A DNA stretch of 64,000 nt from Apostichopus japonicus (lineage: Eukaryota; Echinodermata; Holothuroidea; Aspidochirotida; Stichopodidae), in assembly GCF_037975245.1 (NCBI RefSeq), contig NC_092578.1:19195321-19259320 (forward strand), in the 5' to 3' direction. Under the pieces are notes generated by a model. That model did no database searches, had not been told where the DNA came from, and worked only from the letters and a program-made list of their open reading frames with translations. Positions 48,698-57,694 of the stretch are shown here, piece by piece. Position 1 is the first letter of the stretch, and each line of letters opens with the position of its first letter. A program made the translations under genes and the position numbers.

Positions 48698-49435
48698 GTG
48701 TGGGGGGGGGGGGAGGGAGTAAACAGTGTAAAGAGGTTGTCGGAACAATTTGCTTTGGTTTTTACAAGCGTTTTATTCATATATGTCAACGTGGAAGAAA
48801 AACAATACCGAGTTTTGAATGACTAAATGTTTGAACGTCTATTAGCCCATGCTCTGAAACGTTTTGGATTACTGAATAATATTCTAACGATTTGTTGATT
48901 TTGAAACTGAAAACGAAATGTAGAGATCATCAGCAAGAATTATGAGCTCGAAATTATCGAAAGCGACAAAATTGTTCTTGTTAAGTTACATAGAAAATAA
49001 ATGACAACATCTAAGGTTCTTTGCCAAGACATTACAGTAAAATATTCAACTTTTGATAAGGGTGTTTAACCAAGCCTCTTACCAATATTACTGGTAACAC
49101 ATATATTTATATTTGAAGGAATTCACTCTAAGCCCCGCCTACTTATTAATATGAATGAGATTCAACAAAAGAAATAGGATTCATCAATTCACTATGTGGA
49201 ATCTACCTGCTAAGTCTGAGAATGATCCCACTTGCCAATTCTGAGTTTGCCTCATTAAAAGTTAATTTTTATTAAACCAGTGTTTAAGCCCCGCCCCTTA
49301 TGAATAGTAATGAGGCCGTAGTCATATGGACATATATATTCGTATCACGGGGTTCACCAGCTAAAGGTCCGCTTGGTTCACGGGCTCGGGGGGGGGGGGG
49401 ACTGGGGCGTATTCTGGTTTAGTTCGGGTAGTCAC
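48698..49435. other. gene-free stretch
   Basis: No gene. A repeated theme AAGCCCCGCC with TTAT.AAT.ATGA occurs at about 49131 and 49288, suggesting an old duplication of about 157 bp. Confidence 0.4.
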
Positions 49436-49740
49436 CTGGTGAGGTATCTGTGCCGGTGTATTTGGCGGGTGGAGTTTTCCCGGAGGTAATTGCCTGGGGT
49501 GGGGGGTAATTGTCCGCGGGGGTAAATGTCAAGGGGGTATTTGTCCGTGGGGTAATTGTCTGGGGGGTACTTATCCTAGGGGGTATTTGTCCTCGGGGGT
49601 GTATGTCTGGGGATAGTTGTCCCGGGGGTAGCTATCCTCGGAGGTATTCGTCCTCGGGGGTTTTTGTCCGGGGGGGGGGTGATTGTCAGGGGGGTACTTG
49701 TCCCGGGGGTATTTGTCCGGGGGTAGTTATCCGGCAACCA
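49436..49740. repeat. minisatellite array of about 16-bp units, minus orientation
   Basis: About 18 units of GTATTTGTCCGGGGG type, the reverse complement of the array at 43276-43560. The outer flank reads, on the minus strand, CATATGCGTGGTTGCCGG, matching CATATGCGTGACCGG beside the first array. The two arrays are therefore homologous units, inverted relative to each other, 5.9 kb apart. Confidence 0.9.
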
Positions 49741-50138
49741 CGCATATGTCAGTATGTTTCTGTCATGTAATTTATTTGTAATGCATTCATCTCACAAATA
49801 TTTACTTTCGAACGAGCTTATATAGCTAACCCCTTTCACATTTAAAAGGATGTTTATTCAGTGAGATATAAACGTCTTAATTGATTAATAAGAGAAATCA
49901 TTTGCACAGTAAAGGAGTTGGTAATTTTCTCTGTCATACTTCTATACCCTGCATGCTCAGTGTATAAACTAATTTCAAAGCTATCGACGTTGATTGGGTT
50001 GAGCATGTTGACAATGCAGTTGCCTCTTTATTAATATAGTACAGACAGCCGTCTAATGAGGGTATACCCTTTCATTTACCAGCTACTATTTACGAGTTCT
50101 TTCTCTCATCAGCATAACTCATTCTAAAATATACAATC

Positions 50139-51053
50139 ATGTGTCCGTTTCATCTCTCTTCAATCAAGCCATTTGCATATTCGTTTATGCTTGGTTTATC
50201 TGTTGCGTTAAATTTGATCATTGGAAAAGCAATGATATTGCAGGGTTATAACCCATACGAATTGTCGTTTTTGAGAAGTATCATCCACTTAGCTATAATC
50301 GTTAAATTTTATTCATGGATATGTGCCGCCAATTATACATGGTACGACTTGTTACTATACGTTTCTGCTTCATTTACGGGCGTGGGATCGTGGATTGCGA
50401 TTTTTTCTTCTTTCCGTTACCTTGAAGTTGGCGACGGTACGACGCTGGAAATTGGTGCAACTCTTGTATTTACGGTGCTGATTGGATCTCGTTTCCTTTC
50501 GGAAGACGTCGATAAATACGACATCGCAATTCTTATCGGTGACGTAATTGGTGTGGTCCTTGTGGGTAAGCCTAGTATGGTATTTGGGAATACTGTTAAC
50601 CGCAGCCTACAAGGACACACCCTTGGTGTTATCATTGCGATAGCTTCTGGTTCCCTTTGCGCTGCTAATTTTACGTTGATCAAGGTGATTGTTAAAAGAG
50701 AAGTTTTGAACAAAGAGCTATTTCTAATTTTTCATGGAATTGTCGGGATACCGGTAACAGTCCTTGCTGGTCTATTTTCCGATCCTTGGAAAGTATCCTT
50801 CGATTTCAACGATTGCTTACAGATAATAGCTTACCTAGCTGTATGTTTGGGACAGACTACGTTTCAAGCTTTGGCTTTGGAGGCAGACGATGCCAAGAAC
50901 GTGATAGTTTCAGTCACCATTTCTTGTGTCCTGGCCTATCTTGGACAACTGACAATTTTCAAGGCTCCTGTCGACTGGGTCGGTATTTTGGGTTCCGTTT
51001 GCGTCGTAACAGTCGTCGTTCTTCTTCAATTGAGACAAAATTTGAGGGATTAG
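50139..51053 (+). CDS. SLC35G/EamA-type transporter, intronless (copy 2)
   Basis: A paralogue of the gene at 41106: 304 residues, intact, probably ten membrane helices in two EamA repeats. Shared words include LSFLRS in helix 2, LEVGDGTTLEIG, DKYDIAILIGDV, VLVGKPSMVFG, FHGIVGIPVTVLAGLFSDPW and QALALEADDAKNVIVS. The start ATG at 50139 aligns with the N-terminus of copy 1, and no introns are visible. About 80 bp after the stop there is an uninterrupted run of 15 A (51135-51149), compatible with a retroposed origin, although no AATAAA precedes it and no flanking duplication was found. The decayed third copy begins about 500 bp downstream. The substrate is unknown. SLC35G1-like is the nearest family by inspection. 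Confidence 0.88.
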   Translation: MCPFHLSSIKPFAYSFMLGLSVALNLIIGKAMILQGYNPYELSFLRSIIHLAIIVKFYSWICAANYTWYDLLLYVSASFTGVGSWIAIFSSFRYLEVGDGTTLEIGATLVFTVLIGSRFLSEDVDKYDIAILIGDVIGVVLVGKPSMVFGNTVNRSLQGHTLGVIIAIASGSLCAANFTLIKVIVKREVLNKELFLIFHGIVGIPVTVLAGLFSDPWKVSFDFNDCLQIIAYLAVCLGQTTFQALALEADDAKNVIVSVTISCVLAYLGQLTIFKAPVDWVGILGSVCVVTVVVLLQLRQNLRD

Positions 51054-51564
51054 GTTGCTAGGGCTTGTAGGCCTGCGTAACAACACTATATACTTGTTAA
51101 TTTTCCTTTCATTAGTAATCATTTGGGCCTCTCTAAAAAAAAAAAAAAAGCTTTACAATCTATCTTTTCTCACGAAAAACAATCCTTTGTTGTAAGATAT
51201 GAAATTAAGACGTCGCAGTTCTTTACATTATTACATATTTTTACGATTAATGCCGAAAACACTGCCATCGGCCATTCAAAATTGGAAAAAAGACAAAATT
51301 ACCGGTACGCGGCTATTTCACGGTCCTTCAGAGTATCCAAGTTCATTGTATCAAGAATAATTGCAGGTATAGGCTATATAGTAAGCTACATAGCCTAACA
51401 TTCTGTCAAGCAATCAGCTCGATCTACGCTGAACTTGAAGGCAATGCAGATTATACTATTAAGAAGAATAACTGAACACTAGAGAGGGAGGTTTTCGTTA
51501 ATACGGCGAGATTGTTCCTGTACCGCCAAATGCAACATATCTCTCGCAGCTTATCAAACCAAAA
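51054..51564. other. spacer between copy 2 and the pseudogene
   Basis: No gene. It contains the A15 run at 51135-51149. Confidence 0.5.
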
Positions 51565-52475
51565 ATGGCTGGCCGTACTCTCCTCTTTGAAGAGAGGGAC
51601 ATACTCACTTGCATATGGCGTATGTATTCCTATCAATTTTGTAATCGCAAAACAACTGACAATGAACGATTTTAGTCCATTTGAACTAATATTTATGAGA
51701 AGTTTTATCTGTGTTTTGTTCTAGCATTTTCTTCTTGGGAATATATATACTGTCAATTACAAACGCTATGATATGTTTTAATATCTTTCATGTGGATTCG
51801 TGGGATTGGTGTATTATGGATTCTTATGGTTTTCTCTGTGGGTATAATCTTGAAGTAGGCGACAGTACAACGTTAGCCTGTTGGCTCATCGCTTGTATTT
51901 ACGATGCTCTTCGGACATTTCTTCCTTACAGAAGAAATCGATAAAGTCGATATCGCCATTCTCATCGGTGACGTAGCTGGTGTGATTCTAGTTTGTAAAC
52001 CAAGTATGTTATGGACAAAATGTTCATCATCTGCAATCGCAGCTTCTTGGAGCAGTTGTAAAGATCGCTTCTGGATTACTTGACGGTGTTTATTCCATTT
52101 TTGTTAGAAAAATTGCAAAAAAAGGGGAAATTTGAACGTGAAGTTGTTTCAAGCTTTCATGGAATTGTTGGAATTCCTATGACAATCGTAGCTGCTTTAT
52201 TTTCCGATCCTTGGAAAGTCAAATTTTACAATAACTATGTTTTGTCGATAATAGCTTATCAATGTGCATGTTTAGCACAGGTTGCGTTTCAAGCTTTGGC
52301 TTTAGAGGTAGACGATGCCAAAAATGTCGCATTTTCATCGAGTATTTCTTGTGTTGTGGCCTTTATCGGACAAGTGACAATTTTCAAGGCAACAGTGGAT
52401 TGGCTCGCCGTTTTTGGCTCTATTATCATGGTGGCAGCCGTGTTTCTCCTTCAACTGAGACAGGCTTTGGAGTGA
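51565..52475 (+). pseudogene. SLC35G-type transporter pseudogene (copy 3)
   Basis: The whole length aligns with copies 1 and 2, but the frame is broken. The start ATGGCTGGCCGT parallels copy 1 but is out of frame with the body. The body runs TYSLAYGVCIPINFVIAKQL to FELIFMRS and then meets TAG at 51722. YDMF is followed by another stop (about 51780) before YLSCGFVGLVYYGFLWFSL. LEVGDSTTL is in a second frame and FTMLFGHFFLTEEIDKVDIA in a third. The last 131 residues (52080-52475, ending LLQLRQALE) are open again and keep FHGIVGIPMTIVAALFSDPW and QALALEVDDAKNVAFSSSIS. At least two stops and three frameshifts make a full-length transporter impossible. The long open C-terminal half suggests fairly recent decay. 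Confidence 0.9.
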
Positions 52476-53645
52476 GGCAAGCCCCAAGTTCAGAGTCACT
52501 GAATGGGTGTGGATTATATATTATACGTCTGTAAGAGGTGATCTTACTTTATTTAGATGTCCGAGTCTTTAATGTGTTGTGACTATGAGTTCGTTGTCCA
52601 CAAATATATTCCTATATGCCCAAGTTGTGTATAACGTACTACATTATTTGAGTTGTTTAGTATATCAAGTGATTTGTCATGTGTCAGTGCACCCAGTTGA
52701 AACCATTGTTTCTACACTGTACTTTCATGTATTGCTTCAAAGCACTGTTACTGATAGTCTAAGCAGTATGAAAATCATGTTTCTCCCAGATATATAGGTT
52801 ACGAATTGAATTCATATATACCGTCAGTATTCAGTACTTAAAATGTTTTAAATATGGGATAGGACAGTATAGATCGATTGGTATTACTATAGAAAATTGT
52901 CCAAATTGCTGTAACAGGCTATTTTTAATTTAACTGGGAATTTAGAAAAGGATAGACTGGAAGATGACATAAAGATAGAGCCTGACGGGGAGTTCACTGG
53001 TGGAGGTCACTTGAGTGAAATTAGACCAATATATACACTTGAAATAAAACACCAATCAAACTGTACCACCCTCATACTTACTTGCCGACTGAGTGGTGGC
53101 AGCAGTGGGATAGACGCATTTATTACCATTATGTAACAAAACCATACAATCAGAAACCTGAACATATATAGATAAAAGCGGATTTATTTCAAATCTACAT
53201 CGACTCTCAGTTCGATATATTACTCCACGGTGACGTCATCAACATTTTGGCTCTGGTTGTCCAACGATATACGATAGTAGTTAGGCCTATCGCTAATATT
53301 GACGTATTCTTGTCTGATTCAAACAGAAGTCATTGGCAACCGTCACAATCCGTCAAAGTTTGGAGTAAATAATAGAGCATTAAAGTCACAATTTCGCTTA
53401 CATTAAAATTGTTATTTCAAAATAAAGGATAGTAACAGTAATGGAAATTTTCGGATAAATATCGATAAAACTATCCCTGTTCTATGGAAGATCTCAAAAC
53501 AAAACAAAAACGTTGTCTTTACTTTGATAACAAATCTATTATCCCCCGTAGGACCTCTTGCTAGGTCGATCAGGGGTTAAACTTCTTTACTACTTTAGGT
53601 AAGAACTCAAAGCCCAGCTAGTTTTCTTCCGCCCCCCCCCCCCGC
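52476..53645. other. gene-free stretch
   Basis: Nothing recognised apart from a poly-C run at about 53630. Confidence 0.5.
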
Positions 53646-55281
53646 CAGGCTCGTAGCCAGGAATTTGCCAAGGGAGGGGCGAAAATGTAGGCAAACTATC
53701 AGAGCGGTAGATACGGCATTGCAAACTATCTAAGCGTAACGCCACTATGAGTTGGCGCCAGTGGCGTCACCAGACTTTTCAGTCTCGGGGGGCACAGGGG
53801 GGGCACCAGCATTTGATGGGGGGCACTTAGGTGGATACGGATCGCTGTCCTGGGGGAGGGGGCTAAATTCGATCTGAAGATATCTCCGGAAATTGCTATT
53901 TTTGAGGTAATGATTTTAACAACGCGCAGAATTTTGCAGAGGATATGAACCACATGCTGTCGATATTATGCCTAACCCTATCAATAGAACCTACATTTGT
54001 TGAAGTAATGTGTGCATGACCCCCGACTCCTTTCTTGTCCTTCTCGTTTTCTCCCATTATCTATTAAGATGTAACAGGTTCCAGCATCGTTATTGGCTCC
54101 TATCAGGGATCTCACCATGCAATCCAAAGTTGGATCACACATCGAGTATGGCTCAGTATGCAGGTGTGAACATTTGCCATTTGTTCCTACAAGCATCTGA
54201 CCTCAAATGACCTCTGCACCCCTACAAAACAGGGTTAATATATGGGTCCACAAATATAGGCAAGTATGGTGCCTGCGGACCCTCACATTCTCACATTTCG
54301 TCAGCTCCTAACCTGTCAACCTCAGACCAAGGCAACATACTGCAGTACCCTCCCTTCTCACAGCAGGTCCGGATTTTCGGCATTTCACAGGCATCCAATT
54401 CACGAGAGGTAAAAGACACACACAGACAGCAGACAAACACTCTCACCCATATGACAAATGCACACAAAGGCCCACACAAAGGCCCTCAAGGTTAGGGTTC
54501 ACAGCAACGATATTACTCATCGGTCCAGAAAAAATAAAGCGCGTTCTTTCATATTCTGAGGTCAGAATCATGAGAAAGGTCCAGAAATAGTGCTCTCTGG
54601 AGAGTAGGGGTGGCCTACTTTTCAGGAATTTGATTGGAATGCACCTAGTGATTTTCTGAATATTCGTCCTACTTCCTAGGAAATAAAAACACGGCTGCAG
54701 CACAGCCAGAACAGGGAAATTCATTGTTTTGAACGATGAGTCATGTAGCTCGCGAAGCGGACGTGTATAGCCGCTGGTATGGCGTGAGCACTGACACATT
54801 CAATGTAAATATCGACACCTGTTGTGATGGCGCGGGTTACGACTTCGATACCCGACGGTCAAGGATAAACTTTTTCATTTTTTCGCAGCTCATTTGAAGA
54901 AAATACGAATTACTGTGCTTCTTTGTCCTTATGAAAAACCAACTCAGATGATGGGAGTTGAATATAACAAACTATATATATTTTTTTTACTAACCCAAAT
55001 CTCAGATGGGGGGTCACTCGGGGGGGACTAGGTTTTCCAGGGGGCACGTGCCCCCCTGCCCCCCCTTGGCGACGCCACTGGTTGGCGCGAAGCGTACAAG
55101 AAAATTTTGGCTGAAAATGCCTCCCAGATCGCTGGAAATGGCACTTCCCAGGCCTTGTAAGTTGCATCTTAGCATTTTCTCTTTTGAAATTACTAGCGAT
55201 ATCATAAAAATATTAAAACAAAAATTTAAAAAATATGCTCAAGGGGGGCTGCCCCCTTCGCCCCCCTTGGCTACGCGCCTG
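53646..55281. mobile_element. hAT-type element (outer) split by a second insertion
   Basis: It begins CAGGCTCGTAGCCAGG and ends TTGGCTACGCGCCTG. The flanks CCCCCCGC and CCCCCCAC differ at one base. It carries the shared module in the order AACTATCTAAGCG, GCCACTATGAGTTGGCGC, then (after the inserted element) GAAGCGTACAAGAAAATTTT and CTGGAAATGGCACTTCCCAG. It is the inverse relative of 25782-26057. Without the insertion it would be about 306 bp. Confidence 0.75.
53759..55080. mobile_element. 1.3-kb hAT-type element nested in 53646-55281
   Basis: It begins CAGTGGCGTCACCAG and ends TTGGCGACGCCACTG. The duplicated target GTTGGCGC (53751-53758 and 55081-55088) belongs to the shared module of the host element. 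No transposase was recognised. The segment at about 54.2 kb includes the dispersed words CTGACCTCAAATGACCTC. Confidence 0.88.
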
Positions 55282-55461
55282 CCCCCCACCATCGACACAT
55301 GGTCATAATGTCCGACGCGATGAACCAAACATGTGTGAGGAATTTGCCGATCGTTCCGAATTCGGCTATGAATATGTGAATGAATCTGACGGTGACTGTT
55401 AGGATAGCTTCAAGTTGGTCTATAGCCTAATCTCCATGGTTGATGTAAACAGAATCCCGAG

Positions 55462-57597
55462 ATGTCGTCTCATACTAGGAATCCGAAAGACTTAAAAATT
55501 ATGGTTTCAGAGAGTAAAAAGGTAATTAATGTCTTCTGTAGATATCATTTTTGCATTCAAGTCAAAGAATAACGTGTAAGCTTTGACATGCAATTCCGCA
55601 GAAAGCCATGTTCCTTTGATGAATATGAATTTTCGTAGAACAGGTAGGCCTAACCTAGGTTGCTACAGATTTAACTTAGGTTTAACTTATTTTTATAGGC
55701 CTAGGCGTGCAGTCTAGGCCGTAAAATTTGATTCACGTGCCATATTTTCAATTTTTTCAAGATAAACATCACCTTTTGTAAATAAGAAACTAAGCGTAGA
55801 AAATCTGCTAAAGAGTACAAACAAAGTATGACCAAAAAGAGCAGTAACCTTTAAAAGACCAGGTCACTCAAACAGTAGGAGACTTAAGAATATTCCAACC
55901 ACTTTCTGGCCAGAAAAAAACAACAAAACAAACAATTTAATATTAATTACAACAAAACAAACGATTTGATAATAATTACTCAGATGGTAAGGAGCATTAT
56001 GGCTCCCATGACTTTTCAAACTACAGTACCATTCCCCGAGACTAGATTCTGTATGTATTCCCAATTATTTAGCTAACTTTGAACTGATCATGACAATCAT
56101 TGCTGCTTGTAATATTTCACAATCATTTCATGCTAAGAAGTATCTAACTAGTGACAAATGTTACAGCTGTTTCTCCACAGTCCTATCTACAGTTTTTTTA
56201 TCCTCTTCTTACAAAAGGATGTTGACATTATGCAAGAAAACCTTGAAAAGCTCAAAAGTTTCAGTAAAGATGACAAAACAGAAGCCGCGGTGCTGCGTTC
56301 GAGAATTGACGAACAATCGCAGCTCATCTGCATATTAAAAAGACGAGCTGATGATGCTGTTCTGAGAGCCGGCACTTTGGAGAGGGTCAACAGGGAGTTA
56401 GAAAAATTCAGAGAGAATGCTCAGGAAATGTTAGACGTGGAAATGAAGAGAAGCAAAATGTTAGAGAGGCGGTTTGAGGAACTGGCGGAGAATCACGAAG
56501 AACTCATCCGATTTAAAGATGAATACAAGAGGCAGAATGAGCAACTCAGAAAAGAAAATAAACAGTTGCAAGAGGATAATAGTAACCTCTTTTGTAAAGC
56601 ACTTGAGGAGAAAACAGCTCAGATTATTTCGTTAGAGAAACAGATACAAAGTTTGAAAGAACAATGCAGAGAATATGAACAACTTTGCAGGTATTGTTCT
56701 ATTTGTTTTGCTTTTTAATGATTGGAATTGGGATGCATAGAAAGTAGGATAGAAAGTTAGAAGGACACTGAGGTTATGTTTCAGGTTTGCTTGCACCTTC
56801 TTTTCATACTGGCCGTGGAAGCAATATTATATATTCACATGATTGATACCCATGGGTCTTACTTAGAAATCTCTAAGTTAGATCTATATCCAATGAAATA
56901 ACTTAGAGATTTCTAAGTTAGATGGATACCTGTCTATCTAACTTAGTATCTTCGTATCTAACTCTCTCTCTAAGTTAGATCAATACCCATGGATCTAAAT
57001 TAGAGATCTCTTCTGTCTACAACCATTTGGCCTCTCCTATGATGAGAAACTTCACAAATCATTCACTCCAATAAATGCAGTTTTAGTCTTCAAATTATTA
57101 TTCTTCAATAAACACTTGCTTTGAACTGATATTTACAGTCAGTTGAACAACAACCACCGTAGTTTGAGATACCGTACAATTCATTTAGTCCATTAGTGAA
57201 AATTTGATTCCTTCTTTTATAATTTCTGGTATGATATTGTGATTGTTTCTAAGAGACTAGTTTGTTGTTTGGTTGTTCTTATCTCCACAGCCAGTTAAAA
57301 AATGAGATACATGAAAATGAAAGGAATTATCAGTCATCCTTGACGATTCTTCGAGAAAGATTGCAACAACAAGAAGATAAACTACAAGGTAACTTGTGTG
57401 TGGGTTATCATTGATAGAATTTGGTTTTATATGATGAAAGGAGAGAGCGAGTATGGAATGGTTTCACATGAACAGTTAATGAGTGAGTTCATGTGAAACC
57501 AATTAAACTTAATTCAGTTATAGTTAAGGGTCTGCAATCCAGTGCTTTTTGTGAGATGTGTATAATTTAAAAACATATTCTCACTTTATCTCTCTGC

Positions 57598-57694
<97 letters not shown>

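Noticed and set aside
50417-50713. 98-codon minus frame opposite transporter copy 2 (and a similar one opposite copy 1)
   Set aside because: Shadow of the transporter gene on the other strand, with no independent evidence.
55429-55442. ATCTCCATGGTTGA just before the CCDC89 ATG, considered as an RFX X-box
   Set aside because: The right half-site does not match the consensus, so the resemblance is too weak to call.
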